NCBI RefSeq assembly: GCF_040954835.1
Contig: NC_090709.1
Location: 41,238,490-41,302,489, forward strand
From: Lepisosteus oculatus
Lineage: Eukaryota; Chordata; Actinopteri; Semionotiformes; Lepisosteidae
DNA length: 64,000 bases
Direction: 5' to 3'
In this document: positions 20,962 to 31,619 of the stretch, in pieces
How the letters are laid out: each line of letters opens with the position of its first letter
Position numbering within the stretch: the first letter of the stretch is position 1
Notes under the pieces: generated by a model
Seen by the model: only the letters and a program-made list of their open reading frames with translations
Database searches by the model: none
What the model was told of the DNA's origin: nothing
Made by a program: the position numbers and the translations under genes

Positions 20962-22520
20962 AAATATGTCAACTTAAAAAGATGTCAAGTTAAAATGATG
21001 TTAAGTTAAAAAGATGTCAAGTTAAAATGATGTCAAGTTAAAAAGATGTTAAGTTAAAAAGATGTTAAGTTAAAAATATGTCAAGTTAAAAAGATGTCAA
21101 GTTAAAAAGATGTTAAGTTAAAAAGATGTCAAATTAAAAAGATGTCAAGTTAAAAAGATGTCAAGTTAAAATGATGTCAAATTAAAAAGATGTCAAGTTA
21201 AAAAGATGTCAAGTTAAAAAGATGTCAAGTTAAAATGATGTTAAGTTAAAAAGATGTCAAGTTAAAAAGATGTCAAGTTAAAAAGATGTCAAGTTAAAAA
21301 GATGTCAAGTTAAAAAGATGTCAAGTTAAAATGGTTAAGTTAAAAAGATGTTAAGTTAAAAAGATGTTTAGTTAAAAAGATGTCAAGTTAAAATGATGTT
21401 AAGTTAAAAAGATGTCAAGTTAAAATGATGTCAAGTTAAAAAGATGTTAAGTTAAAAAGATGTTAAGTTAAAAATATGTCAAGTTAAAAAGATGTCAAGT
21501 TAAAAAGATGTTAAGTTAAAAAGATGTCAAATTAAAAAGATGTCAAGTTAAAAAGATGTCAAGTTAAAATGATGTCAAATTAAAAAGATGTCAAGTTAAA
21601 AAGATGTCAAGTTAAAAAGATGTCAAGTTAAAAAGATGTCAAGTTAAAATGATGTTAAGTTAAAAAGATGTCAAGTTAAAAAGATGTCAAGTTAAAAAGA
21701 TGTCAAGTTAAAAAGATGTCAAGTTAAAATGGTTAAGTTAAAAAGATGTTAAGTTAAAAAGATGTTTAGTTAAAATGATGTTAAGTTAATAAGATGTTAG
21801 GTTAAAAAGATGTCAAGTTAAAATGGTTAAGTTAAAAAGATGTTAAGTTAAAAAGATGTTTAGTTAAAAAGATGTCAAGTTAAAAAGATGTTGAGTTAAA
21901 AAGATGTTAAGTTAAAAAGATGTCAAGTTAAAATGATGTCAAGTTAATAAGATGTTAAGTTAAAAAGATGTCAAGTTAAAAAGATGTCAAGTTAATAAGA
22001 TGTCAAGTTAAAAAGATGTCAAGTTAAAAAGATGTCAAGTTAATAAGATGTTAAGTTAAAAAGATGTTAAGTTAAAAAGATGTCAAGTTAATAAGATGTC
22101 AAGTTAAAAAGATGTTTAGTTAATAAGATGTTAAGTTAATAAGATGTCAAGTTAATAAGATGTCAAGTTAAAAAGATGTCAAGTTAAAAAGATGTCAAGT
22201 TAATAAGATGTTAAGTTAAAAAGATGTTAAGTTAAAAAGATGTTTAGTTAAAATGATGTTAAGTTAATAAGATGTTAAGTTAATAAGATGTTAAGTTAAA
22301 AAGATGTTAAGTTAAAAAGATGTCAAGTTAATAAGATGTTAAGTTAAAAAGATGTTTAGTTAATAAGATGTTAAGTTAATAAGATGTTTAGTTAAAAAGA
22401 TGTTAAGTTAATAAGATGTTAAGTTAAAAAGATGTTAAGTTAAAAAGATGTTTAGTTAAAATGATGTTAAGTTAATAAGATGTTAAGTTAAAAAGATGTC
22501 AAGTTAAAAAGATGTCAGGT
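20945..22520 (+). repeat. 16-bp AT-rich minisatellite, about 98 copies
   Basis: Unit GATGTCAAGTTAAAAA with C/T and A/T variants (GATGTTAAGTTAATAA). It lies between the stop codon of the 14-exon gene and a poly(A) signal, so it may be transcribed as 3' UTR. Confidence 0.95.
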
Positions 22521-22532
22521 TCCCTTCTTTCT

Positions 22533-22538
22533 AATAAA
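22533..22538 (+). terminator. Candidate poly(A) signal AATAAA for the 14-exon gene
   Basis: First AATAAA after the minisatellite, in unique sequence, on the plus strand. Confidence 0.45.
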
Positions 22539-22539
22539 G

Positions 22540-22914
22540 GCGCCTGTCACACTGAGCGAGAGGACGTCCTGGGTGGTTTTCTGACTTGAAGCTTGTTAAA
22601 AGTCCAGCAGTGAAGTGTCTGGATGCCATTCCACTCAAGTTTGCGTCTGTGGAAACGTGAGCGTTGGGGTGTGTTCAGCTGCAGGTTGTTCTCCAGCAGG
22701 GTCAATGGCTCTGCGGTGTTGTGAACTGACACGCAGCCCCGTGTCTCCCCCGGAGACGAATCTTGCAGCAGCGCCCAGCGCCCTGGGAGAGTCACTCAGG
22801 TCAGAGGTCACAACCTCTGTTTGCCCTCTGCATTTCCTCCACGGACTGGGGTGACGGTGTGACACCTCCTGATGTGTTTTTTGTGTATTGTGTGTATTCT
22901 ACAGTGTCACTATG
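22540..22914. other. Unique sequence, no gene recognised
   Basis: About 370 bases of moderate GC. The short frames on both strands show no domain and no convincing splice-bounded exon. Confidence 0.6.
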
Positions 22915-23425
22915 GGTCTCCCACGTGGGGTTACAGGTGCAGAATGATCACTGGGCGTCTCCCAGGTGGGGTTACAGAAGCAGAATGATCACTGTGCGTC
23001 TCCCAGGTGGGGTTACTGGTGCCGAATGATCTCTGTGCGTCTCCTAGGTGGGGTTACTGGTGCAGAGTGATCGCTGTGCGTCTCCCTGGTGGGGTTACTG
23101 GTGCAGAATGATTGCTGTGCGTCTCCCAGGTGGGGTTACAGATGCAGAATGATCACTGTGCGTCTCCCAGGGGGGGTTACTGGGGCAGAACGATCACTGT
23201 GTGTCTCCCAGGTGGGGTTACTGGTGCCGAATGATCTCTGTGCGTCTCCTAGGTGGGGTTACTGGTGCAGAGTGATCACTGTGCGTCTCCCAGGTGGGGT
23301 TACAGGTGCAGAATGATCACTGTGCGTCTCCCAGGTGGGGTTACAGATGCAGAATGATCACTGTGCGTCTCCCAGGGGGGGTTACTGGGGCAGAACGATC
23401 ACTGTGTGTCTCCCAGGTGTGCGGG
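22915..23425 (+). repeat. 41-bp minisatellite, about 12 copies
   Basis: Unit GTGGGGTTACTGGTGCAGAA followed by TGATCACTGTGCGTCTCCCAG, with a few variant copies; frames across it are artefacts. Confidence 0.93.
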
Positions 23426-23567
23426 GGGTCCCGTCCGAAACGACCCAAAGGGTCTCCCTGTCGCTGGCTCGGCCCATCCCACGATCACAAGCCCGGCACC
23501 CCGGCCGGGCAAAGTCCAGGCCAAACAGACACAGGAAGCAGCAGGGAGCTCAGGAGGAAGTGCTTAG

Positions 23568-23573
23568 TTTATT
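23568..23573 (-). terminator. Candidate poly(A) signal of the minus-strand receptor gene
   Basis: AATAAA on the minus strand, about 1.1 kb past that gene's stop at 24650 with one SINE in between. The position is plausible, but the distance makes it uncertain. Confidence 0.35.
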
Positions 23574-23579
23574 TGCGGC

Positions 23580-23870
23580 GTGCTGTGAGGAATCAAAACT
23601 CTGCGGCGCGGCAGCGGAAGCCGGGGCTCCTCTCCGAATTTCCCGCCGACCCCCGACAAGACCGAGTTTCAGAAACCTGACTTCGTTCACCACCATCGGC
23701 CTCACGGAGGACCTGCCCCGCCGTTGCCCCCAGCACCCGACCAATGGTCTTACAGCGAATCAGTCAGGTGACTGAGGATGGCCAGTCATCCCCCCCTCCC
23801 CTCCCCGACACACTCTCGCACGGCCTTCTGGGAAATGTAGTTCACCAAGGAGCCCTCCATCTTGTCTGAG
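23580..23870. promoter_or_regulatory. Small promoter-like stretch with ZNF143-type and CCAAT motifs
   Basis: A CpG-containing stretch with a CCAAT box (GACCAATGG near 23739). It also has, on the minus strand at 23824-23842, AACTACATTTCCCAGAAGG, which matches the well-known ACTACA..TTCCCAG (ZNF143/THAP11) promoter motif. No gene start could be assigned to it. Confidence 0.4.
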
Positions 23871-24039
23871 CCTACTGCCCTCTCATACAGCAATGAAAAA
23901 AACGTTTCCAGAGGTAAACGTGCAGTGCACACCCGAGGCGCTGAGCCTGCGGGGAAGCAAGCTTAATCTCTGAGCGGCACCAGAGAGGGCGGAGTTTTTT
24001 CAAGCCAGCAGCCATATCACCCTGCAACTCACAACTGGC

Positions 24040-24566
24040 AACCCACTGGAGCCCCAGCAGGTGTGTGAGCCTGGCCAGTACCTGGAGGGGAGACTCCTGA
24101 GAAAAACTAAGGTTGCTGCTGGGAGAGGTGTGAGTGGGGCCAGCAGGGGGCGCTCTCACCCTGCGGTCAGTGTGGGTCCTGATGCCCCAGTATAGTGACG
24201 GGGGACACTGGACTGTAAACAGGCGACGTCAAACCGAGGTCCTGACTCTCTGTGGTCATTAACAATCCCGGGGCATTTCTCGAAAAGAGTAGGGGTGTTA
24301 CCCCAGTGTCCTGGCCAAATTTCCCGTTGGCCCTTACCCATCATGGCCTCCTAATAACCCCCCCCCCTCTCTGAACTGGCTCCATCCCTCTGCTCTCCTC
24401 CCCACTGAGAGCTGCTGTGTGCTGAGCGGACTGGAGCATCACCCAGGTGGGGGCTGCACACTGGTGGCGGTAGTGGGATCCCCATGACCTGTCAAGCGCT
24501 TTGAGTTGAGTGTCCAGAAAAGCGCTATATAAGTGTAAGCAATTATTATTATTATTATTATTATTC
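24040..24566 (+). mobile_element. SINE-like dispersed repeat with (ATT)n tail
   Basis: Same element as at 5654-6272, with an internal deletion after GACTGTAAACAGGCGACGTC and a shortened region before the 3' end. It ends AGCGCTATATAAGTGTAAGC then ATT repeats. It lies in the presumed 3' UTR of the minus-strand receptor gene. Confidence 0.85.
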
Positions 24567-24649
24567 TATTCGCAAGGGCTCTCGAGAGCCGGCCTTCGCC
24601 CCGTCAGCGCGCGGGGTGGGAAAGCCGTCCGCGGGCCGCGGATCGGACT

Positions 24650-24744
24650 TCAGACGTCCGTGGCGCGCTGGTCGGGCCCCTCGAGGTCAGATCTCGGCGG
24701 CCGGCGCGTCCCCCCCCGCCGATGCAGGAGCCCCAGGATGTCGT
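24650..24744 (-). CDS. Terminal exon, short cytoplasmic tail
   Basis: The acceptor is strong (GGCTGTCTTGTCTCGCAG). The exon completes the phase-1 codon left by the TM exon and reads DDILGLLHRRGGTRRPPRS and onward to a TGA at 24650. It is GC-rich and basic, with no tyrosine. A fortuitous open exon cannot be excluded, but acceptor and phase both fit. Confidence 0.5.
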
Positions 24745-27700
24745 CTGCGAGACAAGACAGCCGTGACGTCCCAGGCGGGCTGAGTGGCCTCGTCACAGCA
24801 ACCAGTACGACGCAATGGAGAATACTGCAGAGCTCGCGACAGCACCGCGCAGCGCAGTAAACTACAGCGTTTTAACTGCAGGCAGCTCAGTGCACGACAC
24901 CACAGTGCAGTACAGATCAGTACAGGGCTACACACTCACAGTGCAGTAAACTACAATGTTTTAACTGCAGGCAGCTCAGTGCACGACACCACAGTGCAGT
25001 ACAGATCACTACAGGGCTACACACTCACAGTGCCGTAAACTACAGCGTTTTAACTGCAGGCAGCTCAGTGCACGACACCACAGTGCAGTACAGATCACTA
25101 CAGGGCTACACACTCACAGTGCCGTAAACTACAGCGTTTTAACTGCAGGCAGCTCAGTGCACGACACCACAGTGCAGTACAGATCACTACAGGGCTACAC
25201 ACTCACAGCGCAGTATACTACAGTGTTTTAACTGCAGCCAGGTCAGTGCACGACACCACAGTGCAGTACAGATCACTACAGGGCTACACACTCACAGTGC
25301 CGTAAACTACAGTGTTTTAACTGCAGGCAGCTCAGTGCACGACACCACAGTGCAGTACAGATCAGTACAGGGCTACACACTCACAGTGCAGTAAACTACA
25401 ATGTTTTAACTGCAGGCAGCTCAGTGCACGACACCACAGTGCAGTACAGATCACTACAGGGCTACACACTCACAGTGCCGTAAACTACAGTGTTTTAACT
25501 GCAGGCAGCTCAGTGCACGACACCACAGTGCAGTACAGATCACTACAGGGCTACACACTCACAGTGCCGTAAACTACAGTGTTTTAACTGCAGGCAGCTC
25601 AGTGCACGACACCACAGTGCAGTACAGATCAGTACAGGGCTACACACTCACAGTGCAGTAAACTACAATGTTTTAACTGCAGGCAGCTCAGTGCACGACA
25701 CCACAGTGCAGTACAGATCACTACAGGGCTACACACTCACAGTGCCGTAAACTACAGTGTTTTAACTGCAGGCAGCTCAGTGCACGACACCACAGTGCAG
25801 TACAGATCACTACAGGGCTACACACTCACAGTGCCGTAAACTACAGCGTTTTAACTGCAGGCAGCTCAGTGCACGACACCACAGTGCAGTACAGATCACT
25901 ACAGGGCTACACACTCACAGCGCAGTATACTACAGTGTTTTAACTGCAGGCAGCTCAGTGCACGACACCACAGTGCAGTACAGATCAGTACAGTGCTACA
26001 CACTCACAGTGCAGTAAACTACAGTGTTTTAACTGTACACTACAAACCCAGTGCAGTGAGACACAGGAAGTGACATATGCTTTTCCAATGGAGCCAGCCA
26101 ATCAGACATCGGCCCAGTTCCTGATTCATAGGAAGTGACATAACTTTTCCAACGGAGAGAGCCAATCAAACGGCAGCCCAGCTCCTGTGTCACAGGAAGT
26201 GACATCTGCTTTTCCAATGGAGACAGCCAATCAGACATCGGCCCAGCTTCTGAGTCACAGGAAGTGACCGGTCAGGAAGCGACAGGGCCAATCAGCTCAG
26301 TATTACAGCCCGGAGATGCTACCCCTCCCAACCCCAAGGCTCACCTCTGTGCGCCGCATACAGTAACGGGGTGACGACGATGCAGAAGACGGCCATGAGA
26401 GAGAGCCGCACCACCCAGGACAGACAGCCGGAGGGATCCGAGCACCAGGGGGCGGGGGGGTCCGTTCTGGGTCCTGCCGTCAGAAAAGACAACCCAACGG
26501 TCTGAGCTCCGGCCGTACGAAAGTCTCGGGGGGGTCTGGAGGACGCAAGCTCTCACAAGCCAGAATGTACGAGGCCCGACTCGCTCGTTTGGGGGGTTCC
26601 ACCTGTAGTTAACCGATTCGAGGAATCGATCATCACCCAGCGGCGTCTCAACTGAAGCCATCGACAGCACGGCCGGGCGGCTTGTTCCCCACCCCCACCG
26701 CCCTCTGTGTACAGAAGAGCCCCCTGTCCTGACTGGAGGAGCTCACCCAGCTGTGTCTGGAGAGGAGCCAGGGTATCGGCTTCAACCACAGGGCTGGGCG
26801 GCTTGTTCCCCACCCCCACCGCCCTCTGTGTACAGAAACGCCTCCTACACGAGGCAGCTGGAGGATGATAAATATATATAAAAAATGCAACAGGCTCACT
26901 TAAGATGTTTACAGCTGATTGCGTTATTATTACAGGTGTAATACTGTATCTTTTGCATTAGAGAGGAAAGGGTTTACAGACAACTATGATAGACAAGATA
27001 TCCTGGCAAGATGAGGATAAGGATAAAGATAAATGTTATTTGATTTCTAAATACTGCCAGAACTTTTGCACCACACTCGCATATTTAGTTCAGGATATCG
27101 GCTGCAACCACAGCAGGTGAGTCAGAGAGCCGAGAGATCAGACTGGACTGTGAAGACAGTGGGGTCACAGACACTGAGAGACAAGACTCTTGTCACATCA
27201 CTATAGTAAGAAAAAGAGGAAACTGGACCTCAGTCCTACTCACTTGAGTTCAGGTCTGTCACAGTTCCATTAGCTGTACAATCTGTATCAGAAGACAGAA
27301 GAGAGTCAGAGAGCTGAGTGGACTGTGAAGACAGTGTGATCACAGACACTGAGAGACAAGACTCTCATCACATCACTATAGTAAGAAAAACAGCAAAGTG
27401 GACCTCAGTCCTACTCACTTGAGACAGGCTGGGTTGTAGCTGTAGAAGGTGTTACACCTATATCAGAAGACAGAGGTGAGTCAGAGAGCCGAGAGATCAG
27501 ACTGGACTGTGAAGACAGTGTGATCACAGACACTGAGAGACAGGACTCTCATCACATCACTATAGTAAGAAAAACAGCAAAGTGGACCTCAGTCCTACTC
27601 ACTTGAGACAGGCTGGGTTGTAGCTGTAGAAGGTTTTACACCTGTATCAGAAGACAGAGGAGAGTCAGAGAGCCAAGAGATCAGACTGGACTGTGAAGAC

Positions 27701-30700
27701 AGTGTGATCACAGACACTGAGAGACAAGAGACTCATCACATCACTATAGTAAGAAAAACAGCAAAGTGGACCTCAGTCCTACTCACTTGAGACAGGCTGT
27801 GATGTAGCTGTAGAAGGTGTTACACCTGTATCAGAAGACAGAGGAGAGTCAGAGAGCTGAGTGATCAGACTGGACTGTGAAGACAGTGTGATCACAGACA
27901 CTGAGAGACAAGACTCTCGTCACATCACTATAGTAAGAAAAACAGCAAAGTGGACCTCAGTCCTACTCACTTGAGACAAGCTGGGGTGTAGTTGTATCAG
28001 GTGTTGTACCTGTATCAGAAGACAGAGGAGAGTCAGGGAGCTGAGTGATCAGACTGGACTGTGAAAACAGTGTGATAACAGACACTGAGAGACAAGAGAC
28101 TCATCACATCACTATAGTAAGAAAAAGAGTAAAGTGGACCTCAGTCCTACTCACTTGAGTTCAGGGTTGTTGCAGTTGCATTAGCTGTAGAACCTGTATC
28201 AGAAGACAGAGGAGAGTCAGAGAGCTGAGTGATCAGACTGGACTGTGAAGACAGTGTGATCACAGACACTGAGAGACAAGACTCTCATCACATCACTATA
28301 GTAAGAAAAACAGCAAAGTGGACCTCAGTCCTACTCACTTGAGACATTCTGTGATGTAGCTGTAGAAGGTGTTACACCTGTATCAGAAGACAGAGGAGAG
28401 TCAGAGAGCTGAGTGATCAGACTGGACTGTGAAGACAGTGTGATCACAGACACTGAGAGACAGGACTCTCATCACATCACTATAGTAAGAAAAACAGCAA
28501 AGTGGACCTCAGTCCTACTCACTTGAGACAGTCTGTGATGTAGCTGTAGAAGGTGTTACACCTGTATCAGAAGACAGAGGAGAGTCAGAGAACCGAGAGA
28601 TCAGACTGGACTGTGAAGACAGTGTGATCACAGACACTGAGAGACAAGACTCTCGTCACATCACTATAGTAAGAAAAACAGCAAAGTGGACCTCAGTCCT
28701 ACTCACTTGAGACAGGCTGGGGTGTAGTTGCATTAGCTGTAGAACCTGTATCAGAAGACAGAGGTGAGTCAGGGAGCTGAGTGATCAGACTGGACTGTGA
28801 AGACAGTGTGATCACAGACACTGAGAGACAGGACTCTCGTCACATCACTATAGTAAGAAAAACAGCAAACTGGACCTCAGTCCTACTCACTTGAGACAGT
28901 CTGTGATGTAGCTGTAGAAGGTGTTACACCTGTATCAGAAGACAGAGGAGAGTCAGAGAGCTGAGTGATCAGACTGGACTGTGAAGACAGTGTGATCACA
29001 GACACTGAGAGACAAGACTCTCATCACACCACTATAGTGAGTAAAACAGCAAAGTGGACCTCAGTCTTACTCACTTGAGTTCAGGGTTGTTGCAGTTGCA
29101 TTAGCTGTAGAACCTGTATCAGAAGACAGAGGAGAGTCAGAGAGCTGAGAGATCAGACTGGACTGTGAAGACAGTGTGATCACAGACACTGAGAGACAGG
29201 ACTCTCGTCACATCACTATAGTAAGAAAAACAGCAAAGTGGACCTCAGTCCTACTCACTTGAGACAGTCTGTGATGTAGCTGTAGAAGGTGTTACACCTG
29301 TATCAGAAGACAGAGGAGAGTCAGAGAGCTGAGTGATCAGACTGGACTGTGAAGACAGTGTGATCACAGACACTGAGAGACAAGACTCTCATCACACCAC
29401 TATAGTGAGTAAAACAGCAAAGTGGACCTCAGTCTTACTCACTTGAGTTCAGGGTTGTTGCAGTTGCATTAGCTGTAGAACCTGTATCAGAAGACAGAGG
29501 AGAGTCAGAGAGCTGAGAGATCAGACTGGACTGTGAAGACAGTGTGATCACAGACACTGAGAGACAGGACTCTCGTCACATCACTATAGTAAGAAAAACA
29601 GCAAAGTGGACCTCAGTCCTACTCACTTGAGACAGGCTGTGATGTAGCTGTAGAAGGTGTTACACCTGTATCAGAAGACAGAGGAGAGTCAGAGAGCTGA
29701 GTGATCAGACTGGACTGTGAAGACAGTGTGATCACAGACACTGAGAGACAGGACTCTCGTCACATCACTATAGTAAGAAAAACAGCAAAGTGGACCTCAG
29801 TCCTACTCACTTGAGACAGTCTGTGATGTAGCTGTAGAAGGTGTTACACCTGTATCAGAAGACAGAGGAGAGTCAGAGAGCTGAGTGATCAGACTGGACT
29901 GTGAAGACAGTGTGATCACAGACACTGAGAGACAAGACTCTCGTCACATCACTATAGTAAGAAAAACAGCAAAGTGGACCTCAGTCCTACTCACTTGAGA
30001 CAGGCTGGGGTGTAGTTGCATTAGCTGTAGAACCTGTATCAGAAGACAGAGGTGAGTCAGGGAGCTGAGTGATCAGACTGGACTGTGAAGACAGTGTGAT
30101 CACAGACACTGAGAGACAAGACTCTCATCACATCACTATAGTAAGAAAAACAGCAAAGTGGACCTCAGTCTTACTCACTTGAGTTCAGGGTTGTTGCAGT
30201 TGCATTAGCTGTAGAACCTGTATCAGAAGACAGAGGAGAGTCAGAGAGCTGAGTGATCAGACTGGACTGTGAAGACAGTGTGATCACAGACACTGAGAGA
30301 CAGGACTCTCGTCACATCACTATAGTAAGAAAAACAGCAAAGTGGACCTCAGTCCTACTCACTTGAGACAGTCTGTGATGTAGCTGTAGAAGGTGTTACA
30401 CCTGTATCAGAAGACAGAGGAGAGTCAGAGAGCTGAGTGATCAGACTGGACTGTGAAGACAGTGTGATCACAGACACTGAGAGACAGGACTCTCGTCACA
30501 TCACTATAGTAAGAAAAACAGCAAAGTGGACCTCAGTCCTACTCACTTGAGACATTCTGTGATGTAGCTGTAGAAGGTGTTACACCTGTATCAGAAGACA
30601 GAGGAGAGTCAGAGAGCTGAGTGATCAGACTGGACTGTGAAAACAGTGTGATAACAGACACTGAGAGACAAGAGACTCATCACATCACTATAGTAAGAAA

Positions 30701-31541
30701 AAGAGTAAAGTGGACCTCAGTCCTACTCACTTGAGTTCAGGGTTGTTGCAGTTGCATTAGCTGTAGAACCTGTATCAGAAGACAGAGGAGAGTCAGAGAG
30801 CTGAGTGATCAGACTGGACTGTGAAGACAGTGTGATCACAGACACTGAGAGACAAGACTCTCATCACATCACTATAGTAAGAAAAACAGCAAAGTGGACC
30901 TCAGTCCTACTCACTTGAGTTCAGGTCTGTCACAGTTCCATTAGCTGTACAATCTGTATCTGAAGACAGAGGAGAGTCAGGGAGTCTCTCTCTCTCTCCA
31001 GATCACTTCTCCTACCCCACGCTGGCTCCTGTACTGGCCCGCGGCCTCCGTATCGTCTTTCCGGACTGCCGGGCCGACACCGAATCGCCCCCCCCCCCCA
31101 ACGGAGGCCGAGGGGGTGAACCTCACGGTGACGGCCTGTTCCACGCCCCCGCCACTCTTGGTGGAAAGAACTACTTCTTAATGACTACTTAATTCCCCCC
31201 GGCTCCTGTCCTCCTGTCTGCTTTGAAAAGTGAAGGTCGAACCGTCAATATCAACCTCCGCGGACAGTAAGAAGACAAAAAAAAGGTTAGTATATCTCTA
31301 CAAAAATGAACGAAAGAGCAGAGTTTTCCCCAATTTTCCTAATGACGCTTGCCAGCTCACGCGCTACCTGTTGCATGCTTCAGAGAAGTCCAGTCACGCA
31401 CGCTTGCTCACAGAGCCTCTGTGTCTTTATTTTCACCCCCGCAGTGGTGTTGCAGAGGGTCTCACCTGCGAACTGGAGAGTCCCGCTGACACAGCCCAGA
31501 GAGACGAGCAGGAGGAGGGGGAGGCCGGAGGCTGCTGTCAT
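24650..31541 (-). CDS. Predicted type I membrane receptor, mucin-like stalk, Arg-bearing TM (activating type)
   Basis: Exons in transcript order: signal peptide 31541-31466; 21 stalk microexons of 39 nt, from 30953-30915 down to 27282-27244; transmembrane exon 26473-26345; terminal exon 24744-24650. All internal phases are 1-1 and the total is 1119 nt, giving 372 residues. The product would be a hydrophobic leader, about 270 residues of Thr/Ser/Asn-rich stalk with repeated NAT sequons, a short Cys-containing neck, a membrane segment WVVRLSLMAVFCIVV with an arginine near its outer end, and a 31-residue basic tail without tyrosine motifs. A basic residue at this spot is typical of receptors that pair with ITAM adaptors such as FcR gamma (family knowledge). 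Adaptor pairing here is inference. No Ig or lectin domain was found, so a missed exon or a stalk-only protein are both possible. Head-to-head with the receptor at 33481. Confidence 0.6.
24857..26040 (+). repeat. 89-bp tandem repeat, about 13 copies
   Basis: Unit with GTAAACTACAGTGTTTTAAC and GTGCAGTACAGATCACTACA. Copies are nearly identical, with a few alternating variants. It fills most of the last intron of the minus-strand receptor gene. Confidence 0.95.
26060..26295. repeat. 65-bp tandem repeat carrying ETS and CCAAT motifs
   Basis: AGGAAGTGAC recurs at 26065, 26130, 26194 and 26259. Each copy is followed within about 30 bp by a CCAATCA box (AGCCAATCAGAC or a close variant). Together they look like a small ETS plus NF-Y site cluster inside the last intron of the minus-strand receptor gene, close to its TM exon. 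Confidence 0.75.
26345..26473 (-). CDS. Transmembrane exon of the minus-strand receptor
   Basis: A 129-nt phase 1-1 exon between TTTTCTGACGGCAG and GTGAGC. It encodes a neck with PWCSDPSGC, then WVVRLSLMAVFCIVVTPLLY, then AAHR. The hydrophobic run is about 21 residues with one Arg four residues in and one Pro. The two cysteines could form a disulphide or dimerise. Confidence 0.65.
26680..26865. repeat. Dispersed 122-bp repeat unit (one and a half copies)
   Basis: Contains GGGCGGCTTGTTCCCCACCC and CTGACTGGAGGAGCTCACCC. The same unit, often tandem, occurs at 36838-37245 (opposite strand), 53885-54150, 56395-57242, 57897-57990 and 58750-59105. It resembles the 3' region of a fish LINE (GGTTGAAGCCGATACCCTGG on the other strand). 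Confidence 0.8.
26870..27118. other. AT-richer unique intron sequence
   Basis: About 250 bases between the dispersed repeat and the microexon array, with no feature recognised. Confidence 0.6.
27119..30998 (-). CDS. Stalk microexon array: 21 exons of 39 nt in a 184-bp tandem repeat
   Basis: Exons are 39 nt, with low coordinates at 27244, 27419 and then every 184 bp from 27603 to 30915. Each sits between acceptor TCTGATACAG (minor variants) and donor GTGAGTAG, in phase 1-1, so any number can be spliced in without a frameshift. Two peptide types recur. One is [12 protein letters not shown], with an NAT N-glycosylation sequon. The other is [12 protein letters not shown], with Q(N/P/T)V variants. 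First and last copies are the variant [12 protein letters not shown]. The Thr/Ser/Pro content suggests a mucin-like O-glycosylated stalk. Intron sequence between copies is also highly conserved, as in recent tandem amplification. Confidence 0.75.
31466..31541 (-). CDS. Signal peptide exon of the minus-strand receptor
   Basis: The ATG sits in the context CAGCACCATGA. The exon encodes MTAASGLPLLLLVSLGC and then VSGTLQFA, ending in phase 1 at a GTGAGA donor. It is a textbook leader: short n-region, Leu-rich core, probable cleavage after VSG. The 5' UTR contains AGGAAGTG, an ETS-type site. A truncated copy of this exon with its 5' UTR lies at 40905-41000 on the opposite strand. Confidence 0.7.
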
Positions 31542-31619
31542 GGTGCTGCAGGGAGCTCTGTGCTCAGACTGACCCGCAGAAGGACCCACCACTTCCTATT
31601 CAACAGCCTGCTGCTGCCC

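Noticed and set aside
27119-30998. CRISPR-like array (regular spacing of identical repeats)
   Set aside because: Eukaryotic sequence; the repeat is 184 bp, nearly uniform, and contains splice-bounded exons rather than unique spacers.
31005-31140. Possible Ig-domain remnant on the minus strand between leader and stalk (AAGQYRSQRGV resembling a DxGxYxC motif)
   Set aside because: The key Cys is Ser, no partner Cys or Trp precedes it, donor support is weak, and the adjacent CGGCCTGTTCCACGCCCCCG looks like the dispersed LINE-type repeat. It was not called as an exon.
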